Source of the DNA: Thermoplasmata archaeon
GTDB lineage: Archaea; Thermoplasmatota; JAKEGO01
Reading direction: 5' to 3'
Assembly (NCBI GenBank): GCA_022615805.1
Contig: JAKEGO010000027.1
Span: 1 to 8,916, forward strand
DNA length: 8,916 bases
Made by a program: the position numbers and the translations under genes
Notes under the pieces: model-generated
The model's input: the letters and a program-made list of their open reading frames with translations, nothing else
The model's database searches: none
What the model was told of the DNA's origin: nothing
Shown: piece after piece, positions 1-6,544 of the stretch
How the letters are laid out: every line of letters begins with the position of its first letter
Position numbering within the stretch: position 1 is the stretch's first letter

Positions 1-150
1 AACGATCTGTATTTTAATAAATCAATCGAGATCAAAAAAGAGTATGATGATGAAAGGCTAAAGATATTTTATCTCACAACAATTATCTTGATTTTCGTTA
101 TGATAATAATTATCATGAGTTATATGGTGAAAATGAGAATTATCAAATAG
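1..150 (+). CDS. C-terminal end of an AT-rich membrane protein (partial)
   Basis: Reading frame 1 is open from the window edge to a TAG at 148-150 and gives 49 residues. A charged stretch (IKKEYDDERLK, residues 10-20) is followed by an almost uninterrupted hydrophobic run of I, L, F, V and M at about residues 22-42, then a short basic tail ending MRIIK. This is the pattern of a last transmembrane helix with a positively charged cytoplasmic end. G+C is 37 of 150 bases, about 25%, far below the GC-rich genes to the right. The start and any catalytic or receptor domain lie outside the window, so no function can be given. The composition points to recent acquisition or to a plasmid- or element-type gene. 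The codon pattern and hydrophobic design support a real gene rather than chance AT-rich sequence. Confidence 0.6.
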   Translation, partial: NDLYFNKSIEIKKEYDDERLKIFYLTTIILIFVMIIIIMSYMVKMRIIK

Positions 151-228
151 ATCATGACATCGGATACCGTAAACATCCATAGGGCTCCGTCCTTCGTTCT
201 CCCGGCATTCCCCCGTTTTTCCCCACCG

Positions 229-235
229 TTATATA
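229..235 (+). promoter_or_regulatory. TATA-like box upstream of the transposase remnant
   Basis: TTATATA at 229-235 lies 44 bases before the ATG at 279. A start of transcription about 25 bases further on would give a short leader. GGTGG at 269-273, five bases before the ATG, could serve as a ribosome binding site. It is probably the original promoter of the now broken transposase; activity is inferred only. Confidence 0.35.
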
Positions 236-278
236 CACTCTGATGAGCATTTAAACATATCGCGATCGGGTGGACGGG

Positions 279-597
279 ATGCCGATGTTCGTGACAGGAC
301 CAGCCAGCGAGAGGAAGAAGACCTTCAGGTGCCCGCGGTGTAAAAGCAGGCGGCTCAGGAAGGACAGGCACGGGAACGGGAGATCACGAACAACATGAGC
401 GCGTCGTTCTACGGCACATTCCTCAGGCCGAGGTTCAATATCCTGAGGAACGTGAGTTGGTGCAGGTTCGTGAACGCGAACCTCGACCTGCTCGAGGCAT
501 GGTACCTATTCGCGAGACCTCACCATTCTTTCGGCGGGAGACCGCCGATTTCGTAGCGGGAAATGGCGTAGAACGGGGGCGAGACTTCGAAGAATAA
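279..597 (+). pseudogene. Decayed, internally deleted DDE transposase
   Basis: Three short frames in succession read like pieces of one insertion-sequence transposase. The first (ATG 279 to TGA 398, 39 residues) has a zinc knuckle, FRCPRCKSRR with Cys18 and Cys21, followed by a basic KDRHGNGR stretch. This resembles the N-terminal zinc ribbon of many IS transposases, but the second Cys pair is missing. The second frame (about 380 to TAG 556) has TNNMSASFYGT, then FVNANLDLLEAW and ARPHHSFGG. It resembles the C-terminal end of DDE integrases, usually NNxxExFxGT ... YNxxRPHxxLGGxTPAE. A further frame shift continues the tail as TADFVAGN from 538 to TAA 597. The catalytic core between the zinc ribbon and the C-terminus is gone, and the expected catalytic Glu of the NNxxE motif reads Ala. 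The exact IS family is not assigned. The remnant converges on carB. Confidence 0.55.
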
Positions 598-653
598 TGG
601 AAACGGGAGGATGTCGGCATGGGATCCCCCGGTTCAATTTGACTGATTCTTCC

Positions 654-3600
654 TCAGTACTCCGTCCACTCCCGGACCGGCAGGTTGTTGAAGTCGTACA
701 CCTGCAGCGCCTCGACCAGCCTCTCCGTCAATTTCAGGTTCGTCAGCAGCGGCACCTGGTGGTCGATGGCCGCCCTGCGGATGAGGTAGTCGTTGGACAG
801 CTCCGCCTCCTCGTTGCTCTTCGGGATGTTGATGACAAGGCCGATCTTCCCGTCCTTGATGTGGTCGATGCAGTTCGGCTTGCCCCCGTCGAGCGGCCAC
901 CGCAGGGTCTCCGTCTCGAAGCCGTTCGCCCGCATGAACCTGGCCGTGCCCGATGTGGCGTAGAATCGATACCCCATCCCGCGCAGGCGGTCGAGGACGG
1001 GTATGAAGGCGACCTTGGTCTCCCGTGGCCCGGTCGAGATGAGCGCCGTCCTGCCGTTCAGTTTGAACCCGACGGACCGGAGGGCCGACAGAAGCGCCTC
1101 GTCCATGTCCTGGCCGAGGCAGCCGACCTCCCCCGTGCTCGCCATGGAGACCCCCATGGTCGGGTCCGCGCCCTTGAGGCGGGAGTAGGAGAACTGGGCC
1201 GCCTTGACCCCCACGCGGTCGAGGTCGAGCGCCGACCCCTCGACGCGCCTCACCTCCTCTCCGAGGATGGCCCTCGTGGCGATGTCGATGAAGTTATGGC
1301 GCAGGACCTTGGAGGCGAAGGGGAAGGTCCTCGACGCCCGGAGGTTGCACTCGATGACGCGGAGGCGGTTCTCCACGGCGATGAACTGGATGTTGAACGG
1401 CCCCGTGATGTTCAGGGCCTTCGCGATCGCCCTCGCCGACTGCTTGATCCTCCTCGTGGTCTCGACGTAGAGGCGCTGCGGCGGGATGACCACGGTGGCG
1501 TCGCCCGAGTGGACGCCGGCGTTCTCGACGTGCTCGCCGATGGCGTAGACGAGGACCTCGCCGTTCCTCGCGACGCCGTCGAACTCGATCTCCTTGGCGT
1601 TCTCGATGAACTTCGACACCACGACCGGGGTGTCGGGGTTGACGTCGGTCGCCCTCGTGAGGTACGCCTCCAGGGAGCCGGCGTCGAAGACGCAGGCCAT
1701 GGCCGCTCCCGAGAGGACGTACGACGGCCGCACCATCACCGGGTACCCCACCTCGTCGGCGAACCGCTCGGCCTCGCCGACGCTCGCCGCCTCGGTCCAC
1801 GGCGGCTGGTCGATGCCCAGTTCGTCGAGGAGGGACGAGAACTTGTTCCTGTCCTCGGCCCTGTCGATGTCGTCCGGGGACGTCCCGAGGACGCGCACGC
1901 CCGCGGCGTGGAGCCTGGGCGCCACGGTGTTCGACTCCTGTCCCCCCATGGAGACGATGACGCCGTCGGGCGCCTCGAACGCGTAGATGTCCAGCAGCCG
2001 TTCGAGCGAAAGCTCCTCGAAGTACAGGCGGTCGCAGATGTCGTAGTCCGTGCTCACGGTCTCGGGATTGCAGTTCACCATGATGGTGAGGTACCCGAGC
2101 TCGCGCGCGGTGCGGACGGCGTTGACGCAGCACCAGTCGAACTCGACGCTGGAGCCGATCCTGTACGAGCCGCCGCCCAGGACCATGACCGCGCCGGCCC
2201 GCGGGCTCACGTCGTTCTCCTCCCCGGAGTAGGTCATGTAGAGGTAGTTGGTCGTCGCCGGGAACTCGGCCGCGAGCGTGTCGATCTGCTTTATGACGGG
2301 CTCGATGCCCCACCCTATCCTGTGCGCCCGGACGATGGCCTCCCCGAGGCCCACGGCCCGGCCGATCTGGCGGTCGCTGAACCCGAGGACCTTCGCTTCC
2401 CGGAGGAGGTCCCTGTCGAGGCTTGGCGCCTGGCTGCCGGGCACTCCCTCGCCGTCGCCGCCGGCCACCCGCCCCTCCGCCTCCTCGAGCCTCGCCGTCA
2501 TCCCGGTTATCGATGCCATCCGCCTGAGGAACCACGGGTCTATGTGCGTGAGGTCATGGACGTCCTCGACCGTCATGCCGCGCGACAGCGCCTCCGCGAC
2601 GGCGAAGACCCGCCGGTGTGTGGGCTCCCTCAGTTCCCTCGCGAGGTCGTCGAACTCGAGCCTGTTCAGGACAAGGCCGTCCATCCCGCTCCCGAGCATC
2701 CGGAGGGCCTTCTGGAGGGCCTCCTCGAACGTCCGCCCGATGGCCATGACCTCCCCGACGCTCTTCATCTGGGAGCCTATCCTGCGCTCGACGTTCCTGA
2801 ACCTCTCGAGGTCCCACCTGGGCACCTTGACGACGACGTAATCGAGCGCCGGCTCGAAGAAGGCCACCGTCCTCCCGGTGACCCTGTTCGGCAGCGAGGC
2901 GAGCGACCTCCCCAGGGCGAGGTGTGCCGCGACCGCGGCGAGCGGGTAGCCCGTCGCCTTGCTTGCGAGCGCCGAGGAGCGCGAGAGGCGCGCGTTCACC
3001 TCGATGACCCTGTAATCGAGCTTCCCCGGGTCAAGGGCGTACTGGATGTTGCACTCGCCGACGATGCCGAGGTGCCTCACCGTCCGGATCGCCACCTCGC
3101 GCAGCATGTGGTACTCCCTGTCGGTGAGGGTCTGGCTCGGCGCGACGACGATGCTCTCGCCCGTGTGGATCCCCATCGGGTCGAGGTTCTCCATGTTGCA
3201 GACGGTGATGCACGCGTCGTGGGCGTCCCTGACGACCTCGTACTCCACCTCCTTCCACCCCTCGAGGTACTCCTCGACGAGCACCTGTGGGGCTGTGGCG
3301 AGGGCGATGTCCACGATTTCCCGAAGCTCGCCCTGCGACCGGGCGATGCCGCTGCCCTCGCCGCCGAGGGCGTATGCCGCCCTTATCATGACGGGGTATC
3401 CGATCGCCTCGGCCGCCTTCCGGGCCTCTTCCACCGTGCAGCATGCGCTCGATCTCGCCGTCAGGACGCCGATCTCCTTCAGGCGTTTCACGAAGCGTTC
3501 CCTGTCCTCGGTGTCCATGATCGCCTCTATTGGCGTCCCCAGGACCCTAACGCCGTATCTCTCGAAGACCCCCTTCCGTGCCAGGCCGACTCCCACGTTG

Positions 3601-3860
3601 AGCGCCGTCTGCCCTCCGAAACCGAGCAGCACCCCGTCAGGCCTCTCCCGTTCGATTATCCGCTCGACCGTGGCCTCGTCGACCGGCAGGAGGTACAGCC
3701 TGTCGGCCATCCCCTCCGACGTCTGTATCGTGGCGATGTTCGGGTTGACCAGAACGCTCTCGACGCCCTCCTCTCTCAGGGCCTTCAGGGCTTGCGATCC
3801 GGAGTAGTCGAACTCGCCGGCCTGGCCTATGCGGAGGCCGCCGCTCCCCAGCACAAGCAC
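654..3860 (-). CDS. carB: Carbamoyl-phosphate synthase large subunit, CAD/CPS1-like
   Basis: This 1068-residue protein (E. coli CarB has 1073) makes carbamoyl phosphate from ammonia, bicarbonate and two ATP, for UMP and arginine synthesis in the cytoplasm. The first synthetase half is residues 1-400, with ATP-grasp signatures RAAYALGGEGSG (160-171), GWKEVEYEVVRD (201-212), MGIHTGESIVVAPSQTL (229-245) and VIEVNARLSRSSALASK (285-301). The middle domain is about 400-555. The second half is about 556-930, with YRIGSSVEFDWC (566-577), MVRPSYVLSGAAM (709-721), EHVENAGVHSGDA (776-788) and VIECNLRASRTFPF (835-848). An MGS-like effector domain is at 934-1068. Many of these strings match animal CAD/CPS1 better than E. 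coli (see findings). The GTG at 3858-3860 is the first usable start in the frame. It lies 13 bases after the carA stop and directly before the conserved LVLGSGG, so a few N-terminal residues may be missing compared with relatives. Residues 462-478 form a Gly-rich linker. Confidence 0.97.
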   Translation of the reverse strand: MLVLGSGGLRIGQAGEFDYSGSQALKALREEGVESVLVNPNIATIQTSEGMADRLYLLPVDEATVERIIERERPDGVLLGFGGQTALNVGVGLARKGVFERYGVRVLGTPIEAIMDTEDRERFVKRLKEIGVLTARSSACCTVEEARKAAEAIGYPVMIRAAYALGGEGSGIARSQGELREIVDIALATAPQVLVEEYLEGWKEVEYEVVRDAHDACITVCNMENLDPMGIHTGESIVVAPSQTLTDREYHMLREVAIRTVRHLGIVGECNIQYALDPGKLDYRVIEVNARLSRSSALASKATGYPLAAVAAHLALGRSLASLPNRVTGRTVAFFEPALDYVVVKVPRWDLERFRNVERRIGSQMKSVGEVMAIGRTFEEALQKALRMLGSGMDGLVLNRLEFDDLARELREPTHRRVFAVAEALSRGMTVEDVHDLTHIDPWFLRRMASITGMTARLEEAEGRVAGGDGEGVPGSQAPSLDRDLLREAKVLGFSDRQIGRAVGLGEAIVRAHRIGWGIEPVIKQIDTLAAEFPATTNYLYMTYSGEENDVSPRAGAVMVLGGGSYRIGSSVEFDWCCVNAVRTARELGYLTIMVNCNPETVSTDYDICDRLYFEELSLERLLDIYAFEAPDGVIVSMGGQESNTVAPRLHAAGVRVLGTSPDDIDRAEDRNKFSSLLDELGIDQPPWTEAASVGEAERFADEVGYPVMVRPSYVLSGAAMACVFDAGSLEAYLTRATDVNPDTPVVVSKFIENAKEIEFDGVARNGEVLVYAIGEHVENAGVHSGDATVVIPPQRLYVETTRRIKQSARAIAKALNITGPFNIQFIAVENRLRVIECNLRASRTFPFASKVLRHNFIDIATRAILGEEVRRVEGSALDLDRVGVKAAQFSYSRLKGADPTMGVSMASTGEVGCLGQDMDEALLSALRSVGFKLNGRTALISTGPRETKVAFIPVLDRLRGMGYRFYATSGTARFMRANGFETETLRWPLDGGKPNCIDHIKDGKIGLVINIPKSNEEAELSNDYLIRRAAIDHQVPLLTNLKLTERLVEALQVYDFNNLPVREWTEY

Positions 3861-3873
3861 CTTGCGGGGCAGG

Positions 3874-4959
3874 TCAACCAGAACGCACCACCCCCAGGAG
3901 ATCGTCGAAGAACCGCGATGGATCGGTCGGCCCGGGGGTCGCCTCCGGGTGGAACTGCACCGCGAGGAAAGGAAGCCCGGAATGGCGGATGCCCTCCACA
4001 GTCCCGTCGTTGAGGTTGGTGTACCAGACCTCCCATCCTTCGGGGAGGCTCGTCGCCTCCACGGCGTACCCGTGGTTCTGGCTCGTTATGACGTATCGGT
4101 CGGTCCCGTCCTCGACGCACGGCTGGTTCTGCGACCTGTGCCCGTAGGCCAGTTTGAAGGTCCTGCCTCCCGCGGCGAGCGCCATGATCTGCGTTCCGAG
4201 GCATATCCCTGCGACCGGGACATCGGCCGAACGGAGGAGGTTCGCGACATTCTCGATGGTCGCGCGGCACATCGTCGGGTCGCCCGGCCCGTTCGAGATG
4301 AGGACGCCGTCGAATCGCGCCGGGTCGATCCGGCCGTCATATGGGAGGGTGGTGACGGCGCATCCCCGCGAGAGCAGTGCCCTTACGATGCTCCTCTTGC
4401 AGCCGCAGTCCACGACCGCGATCCGCGTGCCGTCGCCGCCATCGGGCTCGAGCGTCGTCGGTCCGGTGGGCGTGACCCCGGCCACGAGGTCCGTGGCGTT
4501 CGGATCGGCGACCTCGAAGTCGCCTCCCCCGCCCGGTCTTCCGGGAGCGATCCGCCCGAGCATCGTCCCCGCCTCGCGGAGCCGTCGCGTGAGCCGCCGC
4601 GTGTCGATTCCCGACAGGCCCGTGATGCCCTCACCCGCCAGCCACTCGTCGAGCGTGCGCGCCGCCTCCCAGTGGTCGCTGCCGGCCACGGCGGAGGAGA
4701 CCACCAGGGCGCGTGCCTGGATGCGGTCCGACTCGAACCGGTCGGCGGCCTCCGCCCGCGGCACGCCGTAGTTGCCGATGAGCGGATACGTGAGGGCGAG
4801 CATTTGGCCGCTGTACGACGGATCGGTGAGGCTCTCGACGTAGCCGACCATTCCCGTATTGAAGACGACCTCGCCTTCCGCGTCCGAGGCGGCGCCGAAG
4901 AGATGCCCCTCGAAGGTCGTGCCATCCTCCAGTTCCAGGTGGCCGATCGTCCGGTTCAC
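3874..4959 (-). CDS. carA: Carbamoyl-phosphate synthase small subunit (glutaminase)
   Basis: This 361-residue subunit hydrolyses glutamine and passes ammonia to CarB. The N-terminal CPSase domain covers about residues 6-135, with GEVVFNTGMVGY (29-40), LTDPSY (44-49), LTYPLIGNYG (56-65) and GIDTRRLTRRLRE (117-129). The class I glutamine amidotransferase domain covers about 178-358, with NGPGDP (223-228), nucleophile Cys253 in GICLGTQ, and His337 and Glu339 in QFHPE. The whole triad is present, so the enzyme should be glutamine-dependent, unlike vertebrate CPS1, which lost its Cys. The residue usually His in CLGHQ is Thr256. HWEAARTLDEWL (96-107) matches the CAD-type small-subunit domain. The GTG start at 4957-4959 is chosen because conserved sequence (GHLELEDGTTFEGHLFG) begins five residues later. 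An in-frame ATG at 5080-5082 would add 41 residues without family resemblance. carB follows after 13 bases, so the two are surely co-transcribed. Confidence 0.96.
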   Translation of the reverse strand: MNRTIGHLELEDGTTFEGHLFGAASDAEGEVVFNTGMVGYVESLTDPSYSGQMLALTYPLIGNYGVPRAEAADRFESDRIQARALVVSSAVAGSDHWEAARTLDEWLAGEGITGLSGIDTRRLTRRLREAGTMLGRIAPGRPGGGGDFEVADPNATDLVAGVTPTGPTTLEPDGGDGTRIAVVDCGCKRSIVRALLSRGCAVTTLPYDGRIDPARFDGVLISNGPGDPTMCRATIENVANLLRSADVPVAGICLGTQIMALAAGGRTFKLAYGHRSQNQPCVEDGTDRYVITSQNHGYAVEATSLPEGWEVWYTNLNDGTVEGIRHSGLPFLAVQFHPEATPGPTDPSRFFDDLLGVVRSG

Positions 4960-5072
4960 CGGCCGACCCCCGTGCCGAGCCCCCGGTCCGAGACTGCAAC
5001 TTCGTGGGACAACAGGAGCGCGAGCGCGGACCGTGTCCGCCACCCCCAACGGACGGTTGCATCGCTCGCCAT
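4956..5072 (-). other. Possible leader reading frame ahead of carA
   Basis: A 38-codon frame runs from an ATG at 5070-5072 to a TGA at 4956-4958. The stop overlaps the carA GTG (GTGA), an arrangement used for translational coupling. Its ATG lies about 29 bases downstream of the centre of a TATA-like element, so the transcript could start almost at this codon. The predicted peptide has five Arg residues, three of them near the start (VRWGWRTR). It matches no family I know. Frames this short arise easily by chance in GC-rich DNA, so this is only a candidate leader peptide. Confidence 0.2.
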
Positions 5073-5097
5073 CTGGGCACATCGATAGAGGTAGGTG

Positions 5098-5104
5098 TAG
5101 ATAA
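5098..5104 (-). promoter_or_regulatory. Weak TATA-like element, possible carAB promoter
   Basis: Read on the minus strand, TTATCTA occupies 5104-5098. It is the most AT-rich spot in the 182 bp between the pcp stop (5142) and the carA start (4959). A start site about 25 to 28 bases downstream would lie near 5074. That leaves a leader of about 115 bases before carA, long for an archaeal mRNA and therefore a possible place for regulation. The match to the archaeal consensus is imperfect. Confidence 0.3.
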
Positions 5105-5141
5105 CGGTTGCTCCCCTCGGCGCGAGCGGCGGGTCCGGGGC

Positions 5142-5762
5142 TCATGCGCCCGTCGATCGGCCCATCGGCCGTTCGCGGATGCACGTCGCGAGGACGACGT
5201 CGACCGCCCTGAACAGGTCATCCGGGGGGAGCACGTCGAGCGTCGGGACGTGGAGGAGACCGACGGCGGCGTCCCTCCGGGCCTGCCAATGGAAGTGCAG
5301 CGAGCGGTAGAGGAGCATGTTGCAGAGGAAGCTCCCGGCGCTGTCGGAGGCCTCCGCGGGAATGCCCGCGCTGCCCAGGCCGGAAACGATCGCATCGACT
5401 GGCCACGTCGTCGGAAGGGCCTCCGGCCCTCCCTCGATCACCGGCCTGCCCTTGACCTGCGCCCCCCGGTTGTCGGGAATGCGGAAGTCCATCACGTTCG
5501 TCGCCCGGCGCTCGACCCGGACCCGGTCCGCCCTATCGTGCAGGCCGAGATGGACGACGAGGTCGTAGGTCCACGGTCCCAACAGGTCCTCGAGTATGTC
5601 GGGCGCCGACGTATCGACGGGCAGGACGGTCTGGTCGAGCAACAGGTCCTCCTCTACGATATCGTCAAGCCGCGTCAGCCTGTAATCCCTCGCGGCGACC
5701 TCGGACGGGTTCACCTTGTGGCCGCCGAACGGTACGAACCCCGTCAGAAGGACGCGCCTCAC
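5142..5762 (-). CDS. pcp: Pyroglutamyl-peptidase I (pyrrolidone-carboxylate peptidase)
   Basis: This 206-residue cytosolic cysteine peptidase (family C15) removes N-terminal pyroglutamate from peptides. It starts RRVLLTGFVPFGGHKVNPS, the typical family N-terminus. The catalytic triad is visible: Glu84 in RVERRATN, Cys147 in AGSFLCNMLLY and His171 in LLHVPTLD. All three are offset by exactly three residues from the classic Glu81/Cys144/His168 numbering. RIPDNRGAQ (94-102) and GIPAEASDSAGSF (133-145) are also family signatures, and the length is normal (200-215). The GTG at 5760-5762 is the start because the conserved sequence begins at residue 2. It also overlaps the stop of the upstream HAD gene in a GTGA junction. 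A longer frame extends upstream to 5900, but it overlaps the HAD gene and has no family resemblance. Peptide turnover is the likely role; any link to its operon partners is unknown. Confidence 0.93.
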   Translation of the reverse strand: MRRVLLTGFVPFGGHKVNPSEVAARDYRLTRLDDIVEEDLLLDQTVLPVDTSAPDILEDLLGPWTYDLVVHLGLHDRADRVRVERRATNVMDFRIPDNRGAQVKGRPVIEGGPEALPTTWPVDAIVSGLGSAGIPAEASDSAGSFLCNMLLYRSLHFHWQARRDAAVGLLHVPTLDVLPPDDLFRAVDVVLATCIRERPMGRSTGA

Positions 5763-6544
5763 CTCGACCACCCGCACCTGTCGACGAAGACCCGCGACAG
5801 GTCGCGCCAGTCCTTGAAGACGATGTCCGGGACGACGTCGTGGGCCTTGTCCTCCTCCCCCCACGGCATCGCGGTGAAGCGCCACTTCCTCCTCAGCCAC
5901 GCGGCCCTCATCCCGACCGCCTTGGCCCCCTTGACGTCGTAGTTGTAGTGGTCGCCGATGTGGATGACCCGCTCGGGGTGCTCACGGAGTCCGAGCGCGT
6001 CGAGGGCGGCCATGAAGACCTCGGGTGCGGGCTTGAGCATTCCGAGCCTCTCGCACTCCTCGATCGTGACCCACGGGTACGCCATGAACCCCATGTACTC
6101 GAGCTTCTTCTGCGGAGGGTAGTCTGTGATGATCGCTATCCTGACGTCGTTCGCCAGCACCTGGCGGATGAACTCGTGGGTGCCCTTGTAGGGCCTGACC
6201 GTCCTGAAGTCGACGTTCCACCCGTTGTAAAGGACCCTCTCGATCTTCGCGTAGGTCTCCTCCACGCCCTTCCCCGAGAGCTCGGCGACGATCTCCGCCT
6301 GGCGCCGGCGGAGGTCCTCCTGCCGTCCCTCCCTGCGTATCCTCTGCCGAGCCTTCGTCAGCTGTTTCAGGAGCCGGACGTGCCTCCCCCACCTGTGGAG
6401 CCGCGGGAACATCATCATGGGATAATTGTAGAGCGTGGCGTCGACGTCGAAGGTGATCGCCTCGATCTCCCACTCGTCCTCGCCCGTGGCCGTCCTCATG
6501 CCTCGCATCTCCCGAACCCTGCGGTCGGTGCATCGCTTTACCAT
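5759..6544 (-). CDS. HAD-superfamily hydrolase (phosphatase-like)
   Basis: This protein of 261 residues carries all four haloacid dehalogenase motifs. Motif I is TFDVDATLYN (31-40), with nucleophile Asp33 and acid/base Asp35. Motif II is AIITDYP with Thr140. Motif III is LKPAPEVF with Lys171. Motif IV is HIGDHYNYDVKGAKAVG with Asp198 and Asp203, followed by MRAAWL. The long helical, Arg-rich stretch between motifs I and II (about 45-125) is a C1-type cap, as in the phosphoglycolate phosphatase/dehalogenase branch. Motif I has Ala where most members have Gly (DxDGT). The substrate cannot be told from sequence. The ATG at 6542-6544 shares one base with the stop of the upstream gene (TAATG), which favours this start. 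Met13 or Met16 would be alternatives, since motif I begins only at residue 31. It is the middle gene of a tightly overlapping operon. Confidence 0.88.
   Translation of the reverse strand: MVKRCTDRRVREMRGMRTATGEDEWEIEAITFDVDATLYNYPMMMFPRLHRWGRHVRLLKQLTKARQRIRREGRQEDLRRRQAEIVAELSGKGVEETYAKIERVLYNGWNVDFRTVRPYKGTHEFIRQVLANDVRIAIITDYPPQKKLEYMGFMAYPWVTIEECERLGMLKPAPEVFMAALDALGLREHPERVIHIGDHYNYDVKGAKAVGMRAAWLRRKWRFTAMPWGEEDKAHDVVPDIVFKDWRDLSRVFVDRCGWSR

Noticed and set aside
203..616. Possible terminal inverted repeats of the transposase relic (203-220 against 599-616)
   Set aside because: Only 13 of 18 bases match, the similarity stops on both sides and no target duplication is seen, so chance cannot be excluded.
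597..4013. A very long open frame (1138 residues) on the plus strand opposite carB
   Set aside because: Its composition (Arg, Asp, Val, Pro and Leu repeats) is that of an antisense shadow of a GC-rich gene, and carB on the other strand is conserved end to end.
4960..5184. An upstream extension of carA by up to 75 residues
   Set aside because: The added residues resemble no CarA sequence and would overlap the pcp gene; the conserved domain begins right after the GTG at 4959.
5763..5900. An upstream extension of pcp to 5900
   Set aside because: It would overlap the C-terminal part of the HAD gene in another frame and precedes the conserved pcp N-terminus without family resemblance.
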